From: an uncultured bacterium
GTDB taxonomy: Bacteria; Cyanobacteriota; Vampirovibrionia; Gastranaerophilales; Gastranaerophilaceae
Assembly: GCA_945910925.1 (NCBI GenBank)
Contig: CAMDZX010000081.1
Location: forward strand, 1-8,494
Direction: 5' to 3'
DNA length: 8,494 nucleotides
Below the pieces are notes generated by a model. That model had not been told where the DNA came from. It made no database searches and saw only the letters and a list, made by a program, of their open reading frames with translations. This document shows positions 1 to 7,163 of the stretch, one piece after another. The first letter of the stretch is position 1, and every line of letters starts with the position of its first letter. The translations under genes and the position numbers were made by a program.

Positions 1-840
1 TACATTGTTTACTACGGAAGTTACCGAATCCTGTAATACATTTTCTGCAATAATCTTGTCGGTATCTGAAACCTGTTCTCGCTTTACGACATAAAGGTCG
101 GAATAAAATTCATCCTGCTCTAAATCATAGTCACTTTCTGCGGTCAGAAACAGAAGTGAGATATATGCCGAAATCTTATCCATTCCAAGAAGTGTCAATT
201 CATTAAGCTCGATTTTATCCTGTCTGTTCAGAATTTCTTCAAGATTTGCTCTTAATCTTTCAACCCCTTTTTCAATATATTCATCGTGAGCAAGATTAAT
301 AATATCCTCAGGTGAAAGATTTGAATAATTTTTAACTCTGCGTTTTGCTCTTTCGTGAGCATTTTTTAGAGATTGTTTTTTGTCAAGCATTTCGTAAAAT
401 TCTAATTGCCTAATCAAATCACGCAAAGTAACAACTCTGTTCCTGTTAAGCCTTACACTTGTTCTTCTCTGTAAAACTTCGTCTATTGAAACAACATTGT
501 TTGTCGGAATATACTCCTGTTCGTAATCAAGCGGTTCATCATCAAAGAATTCGGGTTCTTCAGGCTGAGGCTCAAAATCTGAAAGTTCGACTCCTTCCAG
601 AATATTTGATTTTAATTTTAAAAGTATTGATGCAAAAAGAAGTGTACGACCCGTAAGTCTGAGATTTTGAGATTTACTTTGGAACAAGTGCGTAAGGTAT
701 TTATCTGTAACATCAATAATATCAATGTTCCACGGATCAATTTTCCCTTGTTTTGCCATTTGAACAAGAATTTCAATCCCGTCAACTTCTTTGTTTTCGG
801 TCGTGATGCTATTAAAATCTAAATCAAATGCCTCAGTCAT
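1..840 (-). CDS. scpA: Segregation and condensation protein A (ScpA), 3' end cut by window edge
   Basis: ScpA is the kleisin of the bacterial SMC-ScpAB condensin. It bridges the two SMC heads and binds ScpB, helping compact and separate new chromosomes. Reading leftward from ATG 840-838, the frame stays open for 280 codons to the window edge, so the true C-terminus is not seen. The kleisin N-domain lies at about residues 19-80, with the diagnostic block KQGKIDPWNIDIIDVTDKYL at 30-49 and then RTLLFASILLKLKS. An acidic, Pro-rich linker follows at about 85-115. A winged-helix-like stretch spans about 217-256 (LLGMDKISAYISLLFL, then LEQDEFYSDLYV). At least 24 further residues follow, beyond where ScpA usually stops. 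The start lies 45 bases after the smc stop in the same direction, so the two are probably co-transcribed. No good Shine-Dalgarno precedes the ATG. The start is supported by family alignment only. Identification is confident; the tail is unexplained. Confidence 0.9.
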   Translation of the reverse strand, partial: MTEAFDLDFNSITTENKEVDGIEILVQMAKQGKIDPWNIDIIDVTDKYLTHLFQSKSQNLRLTGRTLLFASILLKLKSNILEGVELSDFEPQPEEPEFFDDEPLDYEQEYIPTNNVVSIDEVLQRRTSVRLNRNRVVTLRDLIRQLEFYEMLDKKQSLKNAHERAKRRVKNYSNLSPEDIINLAHDEYIEKGVERLRANLEEILNRQDKIELNELTLLGMDKISAYISLLFLTAESDYDLEQDEFYSDLYVVKREQVSDTDKIIAENVLQDSVTSVVNNV

Positions 841-885
841 GGTATGTGATTTAAGTTGCTAATTAATCGAAGAATTACCCGGTTA

Positions 886-3800
886 TTAGCTGCTTAACGC
901 ACTTTCCTCCTCTCTTAGTTTTACTCCCGTTACTTTTGATATTCCTTTTTCTTTTTGAGTAACGCCTATTGTCCTATTAGCTGATTCTATCATAGGTTTT
1001 CTGTGACTAACTACTATAAATTGCGTATCTTTTGATTGAGTTTGAACAATATGTGCCAATTTTTCTACGTTAATACCGTCCAGATTAGCATCAACTTCAT
1101 CAAAAGCATAGAATGGTGCAGGCATGTATCTTTGGATGGCAAAAACAAAAGCCAATGCCGTAAGAGATTTCTCTCCGCCTGACATACCTTCAAGTCTTTG
1201 TTTTTTCTTATCTCTTGGTTGTGCTTCTATTGTCAAACCACCTGTGAATGGTGCTTCAGGTTCTTGAAGGATAAGTGTGCCTTCACCGTCAGAAAGCTTA
1301 TGGAAAATATCTTTAAAATTATCATTGATGTTATTATACGTTTTCATGAAGGCTTCTTTTTTGTCTTGTTCGTATCCGCCCATTTTTTCAAGAAGTTGTA
1401 ATCTTTCTTTTGTGAGTGTTTCTATTTGTTCTTTTAATACGGATTCTCTTGCAAGAACTTCATCATATTCTTCCAGTGCGCGCATGTTGACATTTCCTAA
1501 ATCATCCATACGTTTTGAAAGTCTTTGAATTTTTGTGTTGATTTCTTCTTCGCTCATTTCCGGCGGAGTCAGGTTATTAATTTCAACACCCGCATCTTCA
1601 AGTTCTTTTCTTACTTCATCCAGTTGAGGCTCAAGTTCTCGTCTGCGAGCCTTGAATGACTCAATTTGTTCGGAAATATTTTCTATTTCTGACATTTTTA
1701 AATTCTTTTTGGTTTTTAGATTAACAAGTTGGTCATTTATTTCATCACGTTCTTTCAGTAAAGCTCCGAGTTTTTCTTTTATTTCATTAATTTGAACTTC
1801 GTATTCATCAAGCTTTACTTTTAAGACCTTAATATCTTCCTGAAGTTGTTTTTTATCCTTTTCGCTTTCCTCGTTATTCTTTAATGCACGCTCTATATTC
1901 TCTTTTTGAGTTGCAATTGTAGTTTCATTGAAGGCAATTCTTTGTTTGGCAACCGTAATATCGTTATTGGCATTGAGCTTCATTGTTTCAAGACGTTTTA
2001 TTTCGTGTTCAACACCTTCTGTTTGCTCTTTTAATTTCTTTAGGTCACCTTCATTCATGAGTTTTTCAATTTCGTCGATTTGAGATTGAAGCTCTGCTTC
2101 ACGTTCAAGAAATTTAACGTGCTCACCTTCCAATTTGTCGAGCTCTTTGGTTAATTTCTCAATTGCAGGTTCTGAGTCTTTGACAAGTTTTTCTTTTTCT
2201 GCATATTGAGTTTGTGAGGACTCATAATTAGAATTCAAAGAGGCAAGCTCAACCTTTGCTTTTGAACATTCTGTCATAGCGTTTGAATAATCAGCACGCA
2301 CTTTTTCAAGTTTTTCTTCCAATTCTTTTTTGCGTGCAATAAGATTTTGACGTTTTGCTTCCATTTCCGTGAGTTTTGATTTATATTTTTCAAGTTCATC
2401 ATCATCGTTAATGGTGAATTTCAGTCCCGTACGTCTTTGAGAACCGCCTGATATTGAGCCAGACTTTTCAAACAATGAACCGTCAAGAGTAACCATTCTG
2501 TATTTGCCGATGAATTTTTTTGCGACATGCCTGTCCTCTACGACCAAAGTGTCGCCAACTGCATAGTAGAAAGCGTTCAGATATTCGTCATCAAAATCAA
2601 TAAGGTTTATTGCAAAATCAATAACTCCTTTATCTTTTGGCAGGTTAAGATGTGCAGGCGCTTTTATAACCCTGTTTAACGGAATAAAGGTTGCACGACC
2701 TGCATTTGAAGATTTTAGAATTTCAATGGCACGTGCTGCAACATCTTCATCATCAACTACAATATGTGACATCCTCCCGCCGACAGCGATTTCAAGTGCA
2801 AGTGAATATTCTTTATCAACGTTTCCCAGTTTTACAAGCGGTGCATGTACTCCGTCTAAATGCGCATCCATAACGGTTTGCACCGTATGCCCAAGATTTG
2901 CTTCTTCGGAAGCTTGTTTGTTTGCTTCCATCATATAGATTTTTTTACTTGCTGCACTTATGTCATACTCAATATCTTCAAGCTCATTTTTTACTATATC
3001 AAGGTCATGCATTGCATTTTGTTGTATCAACTTGCAGTCCGAAAGCTCTTGTGTAAGGGTTTCAACCTGCAACTCTATTGATTCCTTGTTTGCGTTAAAG
3101 TTTGATTTTAACGCCTCGAATTTCTCTATCTGAGCCTTTGCATCAGAAAGCGTACGCTTAAGATTGCTCAGGTCGGCTTCCATAGGTGCTTGTTTTTGAA
3201 TAAGTTTTGTTTCTTGGTCTTTTAAATCCTCAAAAGTTTTTCTCAACTCATTACGCTTTGCAAGTTGTTGCTCTGCATTTTCGCTCAAACCTGTCATATC
3301 TTCGTTGATTTTTCTGAGTTCTGCTTTTTGAACCTCAATATCAGCTTCAAGTTTTTGGATTGACTCCTGACGAGCTTGGATGGTAAGTTCTTCATCTTTG
3401 ATTTTATTTGTTTGAAGTTCTATGCCGTTTTTAAACCCCTCGATTGATTTCAAACGGTCTTGGATTTGTTTGTCGTTGTAAGTTATTGCAGATTCTTTTC
3501 TTGAAATCTCACCCTTACATTCTTCCGCTTGTTTTTGAACTTCAAGCTGATGCGCCTCACCTTTTTCCTTAACAACCGCACAAATTTCTTCGTATTTTTG
3601 ATTAATTAATGTCAGTTGTTCATCTAAATCTTTTGCGTTTACTTCTTCTTCTTTTTTTCGTTTTGTGAAGGTCAGAATATTTTCGTGTGCTTTTTCAAGG
3701 TTTCCTCTGATATCAAAGAATTTTACCGTAGTAACCTGACTTTCAAGCAGGGATTTTTCATCTTTAAGTTTTTTGTATTTTAGAGCAACTTCTCGTTCTT

Positions 3801-4401
3801 CCTTTAATTGCTCAAGACGGTGTTCAACTTCACCTAATATAAGTGAAGAATGCTGAACACGGCTTTCAACGGTATCAAGTTCGGACGTCGCTTGTTCTAT
3901 TCTTCTGTCAAAATCTGCAACACCTGCAATCTCGTCTATTATTTTTCGTCTGTCCATAGGGGTGCAATTGGTGATAGACAGTACATCATTTTGCATCATG
4001 ACGTTGTAGCTGTTTGGTGTAATATTGTGGTTTTCTAATCTTGCATGTATATCAGCCAGAGTGACGACTTTGTCATCCATGTAATAAATACTGTTATATC
4101 CTTGAGATGATTTTTTGATTTTGCGTGCTACTGTGAAATCTTTTCCGTCATTGGTTTCAGAGAAGGTAACCTTAACAAATGCTTCATTTCTTTTTGTGTA
4201 GGTGGATATAAGATGAAAAAGTTTTTCAGCTCTTAATGCACGTGAAGATGACAGTCCCAGTGCGAACAGGATACTGTCTATAATGTTACTTTTACCTGAA
4301 CCGTTCGGACCGGATATTGTTGTGAACCCTTTCAATAAGGGTATATCCACCTTATTGGCGAACGACTTGAAGTTATCTATCTCCAGTTGTTTTATGTACA
4401 T
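886..4401 (-). CDS. smc: Chromosome segregation ATPase SMC (condensin subunit)
   Basis: This is full-length bacterial SMC, 1171 aa, within the usual 1150-1200 range. SMC dimers extrude or tether DNA loops by ATP-driven head engagement, working with ScpA and ScpB on the nucleoid. The N-terminal head has Walker A GPNGSGKS at 31-38 and the Q-loop glutamine near Q137, followed by RRKIIDEIAGVADFDRRI at 151-168. Long charged coiled coils run from about 170 to 505 and from about 665 to 1020. The hinge lies at about 505-660 and includes the GG pair at 541-542. The C-terminal head has signature MSGGE at 1073-1077, Walker B PFYAFDE at 1096-1102 with catalytic Glu1102, D-loop VDANLD, and the switch histidine in VVSHR (His1133). 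All ATPase motifs are intact. The head sequences resemble cyanobacterial SMC. AGGGAAG lies three bases before the ATG. The gene is first in an operon with scpA and divergent from the exported-protein gene. Plus-strand ORFs inside it are antisense shadows of the coiled coil. Confidence 0.98.
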   Translation of the reverse strand: MYIKQLEIDNFKSFANKVDIPLLKGFTTISGPNGSGKSNIIDSILFALGLSSSRALRAEKLFHLISTYTKRNEAFVKVTFSETNDGKDFTVARKIKKSSQGYNSIYYMDDKVVTLADIHARLENHNITPNSYNVMMQNDVLSITNCTPMDRRKIIDEIAGVADFDRRIEQATSELDTVESRVQHSSLILGEVEHRLEQLKEEREVALKYKKLKDEKSLLESQVTTVKFFDIRGNLEKAHENILTFTKRKKEEEVNAKDLDEQLTLINQKYEEICAVVKEKGEAHQLEVQKQAEECKGEISRKESAITYNDKQIQDRLKSIEGFKNGIELQTNKIKDEELTIQARQESIQKLEADIEVQKAELRKINEDMTGLSENAEQQLAKRNELRKTFEDLKDQETKLIQKQAPMEADLSNLKRTLSDAKAQIEKFEALKSNFNANKESIELQVETLTQELSDCKLIQQNAMHDLDIVKNELEDIEYDISAASKKIYMMEANKQASEEANLGHTVQTVMDAHLDGVHAPLVKLGNVDKEYSLALEIAVGGRMSHIVVDDEDVAARAIEILKSSNAGRATFIPLNRVIKAPAHLNLPKDKGVIDFAINLIDFDDEYLNAFYYAVGDTLVVEDRHVAKKFIGKYRMVTLDGSLFEKSGSISGGSQRRTGLKFTINDDDELEKYKSKLTEMEAKRQNLIARKKELEEKLEKVRADYSNAMTECSKAKVELASLNSNYESSQTQYAEKEKLVKDSEPAIEKLTKELDKLEGEHVKFLEREAELQSQIDEIEKLMNEGDLKKLKEQTEGVEHEIKRLETMKLNANNDITVAKQRIAFNETTIATQKENIERALKNNEESEKDKKQLQEDIKVLKVKLDEYEVQINEIKEKLGALLKERDEINDQLVNLKTKKNLKMSEIENISEQIESFKARRRELEPQLDEVRKELEDAGVEINNLTPPEMSEEEINTKIQRLSKRMDDLGNVNMRALEEYDEVLARESVLKEQIETLTKERLQLLEKMGGYEQDKKEAFMKTYNNINDNFKDIFHKLSDGEGTLILQEPEAPFTGGLTIEAQPRDKKKQRLEGMSGGEKSLTALAFVFAIQRYMPAPFYAFDEVDANLDGINVEKLAHIVQTQSKDTQFIVVSHRKPMIESANRTIGVTQKEKGISKVTGVKLREEESALSS

Positions 4402-4452
4402 ATACTTCCCTGCCGAAGAAAACCTTCTCTCCCAAATATCAACTACATATCA

Positions 4453-4481
4453 ATTACACACTAAAACCGCAGGCATGTCAA
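4453..4481 (-). promoter_or_regulatory. Predicted sigma70-type promoter of smc-scpA
   Basis: On the minus strand a consensus -35 TTGACA (4481-4476) is separated by exactly 17 bases from TGTAAT (4458-4453). The -10 mismatches consensus at its important second position. Transcription would start near 4446, about 45 bases before the smc ATG. The perfect -35 and ideal spacing support it, but it is a pattern match only, in AT-rich DNA. Confidence 0.5.
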
Positions 4482-4619
4482 ATTGTAAAGATGCTAAAGA
4501 TAGTAGTTTGTTTCCAATATATTACATTTTGTAAATATGATAGCTGTTTCTGAAATTTAAGAGTTTAGAAAAACTTTATATAAACATAACAGAGAGATTA
4601 CATATGAATTCCGTTTATT

Positions 4620-4624
4620 GGGAG
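4620..4624 (+). promoter_or_regulatory. Ribosome binding site deciding the start of the exported HExxH protein
   Basis: GGGAG ends nine bases before ATG 4634. The upstream in-frame ATG at 4604 has only a weak AGAGAG before it, and would put ten hydrophilic residues ahead of a textbook signal peptide. Both facts favour the 4634 start. Confidence 0.65.
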
Positions 4625-4633
4625 TGTATTGAA

Positions 4634-5191
4634 ATGAAAAAAATTACCCTTTCATTAGTACTGGTATTGTCATTGGCATTACCTGTTAATGCCTATAATA
4701 TGAAACATTTTACCGAGGATATTAAAGTTACGGCAGCTTTAGAGCTTCTTGACAAGGTCGGAGCTGATGAAATTTTTGATAATTTACAAGCAAATTCCGT
4801 AAAAATTATATTCTATGATTTGTCGCTAATGTCATACGATTATAGATATCATTATGCAATAAATGGTACTAATAACTTTGGTGACAGATATATTTTGATT
4901 AACACAAGATATAGAAAGTGTTCAACTGAGGAAATAGCCTGTTTAATAGCACACGAAAGTTGTCATAAAGCTAAAGTCGCAACATTTGCAGAGGAAACTC
5001 TTGCAACACAAACAGAAGCCAGATATTGGTTAAAACTCAAAAATCCTAATAAAATTTATACTGATAATGATTTAAAGAACCGGCTTGATAATCTTGCATA
5101 CCTGTATTCTCATTCCGATAAAAATAATAACAGAATCGAAGAAAGAATTGCAAACAGTGAGTTCTATCGTAATCAATTCTCTATAAAGTAA
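4634..5191 (+). CDS. Small exported protein with HExxH zinc-peptidase motif, family not recognised
   Basis: This is a 185-aa protein if ATG 4634 is used (195 aa from ATG 4604). Residues 1-20 form a classic Sec signal peptide: MKK, a hydrophobic run, then P-V-N-A with likely signal peptidase I cleavage after Ala20. The mature protein is about 165 aa. It contains HESCH at 107-111 inside a predicted helix (EEIACLIAHESCHKAK), the zinc-binding and catalytic pattern of gluzincin-type metallopeptidases. Glutamates at 120, 121 and 128 (in TQTEARYW) could supply the third ligand. Upstream, a YHYAINGTNNFGDRYILIN stretch looks like the edge strand usually found before such a helix. I do not recognise the family. 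It lacks the further motifs I would expect of M48 or ImmA/IrrE. By inference it acts in the periplasm or outside the cell. A weak promoter candidate (TTTAAG, 17 bases, TATAAA at 4579-4584) precedes it and a strong terminator follows, so it is probably transcribed alone. Confidence 0.75.
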   Translation: MKKITLSLVLVLSLALPVNAYNMKHFTEDIKVTAALELLDKVGADEIFDNLQANSVKIIFYDLSLMSYDYRYHYAINGTNNFGDRYILINTRYRKCSTEEIACLIAHESCHKAKVATFAEETLATQTEARYWLKLKNPNKIYTDNDLKNRLDNLAYLYSHSDKNNNRIEERIANSEFYRNQFSIK

Positions 5192-5221
5192 AAGGTTTTG
5201 CTGATAATGTTTAGTAATAAT

Positions 5222-5252
5222 AAAATGTCCGCTTGATAAACGGACATTTTTT
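5222..5252 (+). terminator. Rho-independent terminator after the HExxH protein gene
   Basis: A perfect 10-bp stem (AAAATGTCCG at 5222-5231 with CGGACATTTT at 5241-5250) closes a 9-base loop and runs into six T's (5247-5252). It begins 30 bases after the stop codon at 5191. Confidence 0.9.
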
Positions 5253-5261
5253 GTGTATTAT
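5233..5261 (+). promoter_or_regulatory. Predicted promoter of lpxK-nth, overlapping the upstream terminator
   Basis: TTGATA (5233-5238, one mismatch to TTGACA) is followed after exactly 17 bases by TATTAT (5256-5261, one mismatch to TATAAT). The -35 falls in the loop of the preceding terminator and the -10 just after its T-tract. Transcription would start near 5268, leaving about 18 bases before the GTG start of lpxK. It is a pattern match only, but it fits the need to restart transcription after the terminator. Confidence 0.5.
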
Positions 5262-5285
5262 TAGGTAAAAATCAGGCGGTTTATA

Positions 5286-6314
5286 GTGAAGTTAAAGTCC
5301 AAAATTACACAGTTACATTATGACAAGAATGCGGAAGGTTTTTTTGTCGATTTGCTTGATTTTTTCTCGTTATTTTATGGGTGCATCACATCTTTACGTA
5401 ACAAAATGTATGACAGAGGTTTGTTAAAAGAAATCAAAGTTGATGCGGATGTGATTTCTGTTGGGAATCTAACAACGGGCGGTGTCGGAAAAACTCCTGT
5501 TGTACAGGCAATAGCTAAGCATTATGTTGATAAGGGTGAAAAGGTTGCAGTTCTGACGAGAGGGTACGGTGGTAAACTTTCCTCTAAAAAAGTTAATGTT
5601 ATTTCGGACGGAATAAATCTTTTTTATAATGCGGATATGGCAGGAGATGAGGCGTATTGGCTTGCCGTTAATCTTAATATGTGTGCGGTTATTACTTGTA
5701 AAGACAGAGTAAAGGCTGCAAAATATGCCATAGATAAACTCAAGGCTACAAAAATAATTCTTGATGACGGATTTCAGCACAGACGAATTCATAGAGATTT
5801 AAACTTATTACTTGTGGACTCGGAAATGAAATTCGGAAATGAGAAGCTTTTGCCGGCAGGGCCTCTAAGAGAAGGTGTTGATGCCTTTAGTAGGGTTGAT
5901 AAACTGATTGTAGTTAACAAGTCAAAAGAAACGGTTCAGGCTGAAAAATTTGCAAAAGTAATGGGTAAAAAACTGAAATGCCCGTCATTTGTTTGTGCAA
6001 CCGTTCCTGACTATGTTTATAATATTAAAACAGGCGATAACCTTGTTGCAGGTGAAGCGGTTACGGCGGTATGTGCAATAGGACAACCTGCTCAATTTTT
6101 TAATTTTCTTAAGGATGATTATGTCGTACTTGATGAGGTTGTGTTTGATGACCATCACAGGTATCTTAAAACGGATATTTCCAATATTCGCGGGAATATT
6201 ATTACAACAGAAAAGGATGCAGTTAAACTTGCAAAATTTGATATGAACAATATCTTTGCTCTCAAATTAAAGACAGATTTTGATATAGAAGGTGTTTTAT
6301 CAAGAAATGATTGA
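5286..6314 (+). CDS. lpxK: Tetraacyldisaccharide 4'-kinase (lipid A synthesis)
   Basis: LpxK phosphorylates the 4' position of tetraacyldisaccharide 1-phosphate to give lipid IVA, the sixth step of the lipid A pathway, at the inner face of the inner membrane. The 342-aa length is normal. Visible motifs are an N-terminal hydrophobic or amphipathic helix (about 18-36) likely to hold it at the membrane, P-loop GNLTTGGVGKTP (60-71), TRGYGG (91-96), AGDEAYWLA (119-127), DDGFQHRRIHRD (160-171), LLPAGPLRE (188-196), FDDHHRY (287-293) and TTEKDAVKL (307-315). These cover the family's conserved blocks, so it looks functional. The start is GTG 5286, with AGGCGG about six bases before it. An in-frame stop at 5262-5264 rules out a longer form, and the next in-frame ATG (codon 41) would lose the membrane helix. 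It overlaps nth. Presence of the gene implies a lipid A-bearing outer membrane. No other lpx gene lies in the window. Confidence 0.96.
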   Translation: MKLKSKITQLHYDKNAEGFFVDLLDFFSLFYGCITSLRNKMYDRGLLKEIKVDADVISVGNLTTGGVGKTPVVQAIAKHYVDKGEKVAVLTRGYGGKLSSKKVNVISDGINLFYNADMAGDEAYWLAVNLNMCAVITCKDRVKAAKYAIDKLKATKIILDDGFQHRRIHRDLNLLLVDSEMKFGNEKLLPAGPLREGVDAFSRVDKLIVVNKSKETVQAEKFAKVMGKKLKCPSFVCATVPDYVYNIKTGDNLVAGEAVTAVCAIGQPAQFFNFLKDDYVVLDEVVFDDHHRYLKTDISNIRGNIITTEKDAVKLAKFDMNNIFALKLKTDFDIEGVLSRND

Positions 6315-6936
6315 TATTGATAAAATTGTTGAAAGTTTAAAGACTGCAAACCAACCACGAAGTGATTTTGTAAATCTTATGGAAGATTTTCATAATCCTT
6401 ATCTTGTTTTGATAGGTTGCATTTTGAGCCTGAGGACAAATGATAGAACCACATATCCTGCGACCTTGAGAATGTTAAAATTGGCAAAAACTCCGCAGGA
6501 TATGATGAAGGTTGATGCGGAAGATTTAGCAAAAGCAATATATCCCGTTGGTTTCTATCAAAACAAAGCAAAACAAATTATTGAACTTTCAAAAGTGATT
6601 GTAGAAGACTTAAACGGGCAAGTTCCTGATGAAATAGAAGAACTAATAAAGTTTAACGGAGTTGGTAGAAAAACCGCAAATCTTGTTTTGGCAAAAGGTT
6701 TTAATAAACCTGCAATATGCGTGGATGTGCATGTCCATAGGATTTTCAATAGAATAGGATATGTCAATACAAAAACTCCTGATGAAACAGAATTTGCACT
6801 CCGAGCAAAGCTTCCTAAAAAATATTGGTTGGATATAAATACTTTGATGGTTACACATGGGCAAAATATCTGTAAACCTACAAAACCTGATTGTGCAAAT
6901 TGTCCTATTGCAGATTATTGCTCAAAACTTAAATAA
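6307..6936 (+). CDS. nth: Endonuclease III, base-excision DNA glycosylase/AP lyase with [4Fe-4S] cluster
   Basis: Nth removes oxidised pyrimidines from DNA and nicks the resulting abasic site. From ATG 6307 it has 209 aa, close to the 211 of the E. coli enzyme. The helix-hairpin-helix is FNGVGRKTANLVL (116-128) with Schiff-base Lys122. Catalytic Asp140 lies in VDVHVHR. Cysteines 189, 196, 199 and 205 make the C-x6-C-x2-C-x5-C iron-sulfur pattern. All key residues are intact, and there is no MutY-type C-terminal domain. Where E. coli has SAQATD, this protein has SLRTND (41-46), more like the LRT-x-D form I associate with archaeal and thermophile Nth. The frame also opens at GTG 6292, but that codon has no ribosome site. 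I prefer ATG 6307, which has GAAGG about 14 bases upstream and overlaps lpxK by 8 bases, suggesting translational coupling. Its role is unrelated to lipid A, so the pairing is probably a transcriptional convenience. Confidence 0.93.
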   Translation: MIDIDKIVESLKTANQPRSDFVNLMEDFHNPYLVLIGCILSLRTNDRTTYPATLRMLKLAKTPQDMMKVDAEDLAKAIYPVGFYQNKAKQIIELSKVIVEDLNGQVPDEIEELIKFNGVGRKTANLVLAKGFNKPAICVDVHVHRIFNRIGYVNTKTPDETEFALRAKLPKKYWLDINTLMVTHGQNICKPTKPDCANCPIADYCSKLK

Positions 6937-6950
6937 ATATAAAAAATAAA

Positions 6951-6975
6951 AAGTATGATTAGGAAAATCATACTT
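6951..6975. terminator. Hairpin after nth, possible terminator
   Basis: A perfect 10-bp stem (AAGTATGATT at 6951-6960, AATCATACTT at 6966-6975) closes a 5-base loop, starting 14 bases after the nth stop. On the plus strand it is followed by ACATTTA, a poor U-tract. On the minus strand it is followed by a long T-rich tract. It probably ends lpxK-nth transcription, but the T-tract is on the side that would suit minus-strand termination. Confidence 0.55.
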
Positions 6976-7070
6976 ACATTTAAAAAGATAGTGATAGTTG
7001 GATTTTTATATTGTATTGTGTATATACTGATTATACATTTTTTAGTTATTATTTACCAGTAAATTTCATT

Positions 7071-7101
7071 AATTGTTACAAAAGTTAATATTGTAACAAT
7101 T
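7071..7101. repeat. Perfect 11-bp inverted repeat, operator-like
   Basis: AATTGTTACAA (7071-7081) and TTGTAACAATT (7091-7101) are exact reverse complements around a 9-base spacer. Each arm contains its own short palindrome, TTGT-W-ACAA, and the two palindromes sit 18 bp apart centre to centre. This fits two adjacent binding sites for a dimeric repressor or activator upstream of the 7174 gene. A transcript hairpin is also possible, but there is no T-run to make a terminator. The regulator is unknown. Confidence 0.5.
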
Positions 7102-7163
7102 TATTAAAATAGTCTAAAGATTTCAAGAAAAATGCCGTTATACGGAATATAAGAATTAGAAAA

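Noticed and set aside
459..656. Plus-strand 65-codon ORF
   Set aside because: It is antisense to scpA, whose translation matches the kleisin family throughout; no ribosome site or recognisable protein.
1198..4038. Several plus-strand ORFs of 60-83 codons
   Set aside because: All lie antisense within smc, are low-complexity mirror translations of coiled-coil codons, and overlap one another in different frames.
4283..4534. Plus-strand 83-codon ORF crossing the smc start
   Set aside because: It is mostly antisense to the Walker A region of smc and then runs through the predicted smc promoter; no ribosome site.
4604..4633. Longer N-terminus for the HExxH protein (ATG 4604)
   Set aside because: It puts ten hydrophilic residues before an otherwise perfect signal peptide and has a poorer ribosome site than ATG 4634.
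4634..5191. ImmA/IrrE-type regulatory peptidase or toxin-antitoxin component
   Set aside because: The signal peptide indicates export, no helix-turn-helix partner gene is adjacent, and the expected downstream family motif is absent.
5469..5792. Minus-strand 107-codon ORF
   Set aside because: It is antisense to the P-loop half of lpxK, which is a clear family match; no supporting signals.
6292..6306. GTG 6292 as the start of nth
   Set aside because: No ribosome site precedes it, and ATG 6307 gives a family-length protein.
6155..6864. Four minus-strand ORFs of 64-73 codons
   Set aside because: They are antisense to the end of lpxK and to nth, and overlap each other; typical shadows.
7071..7101. 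Inverted repeat as a transposon end, CRISPR repeat or terminator
   Set aside because: There is one copy pair only, no transposase, no repeated spacers, no target duplication and no T-tract.
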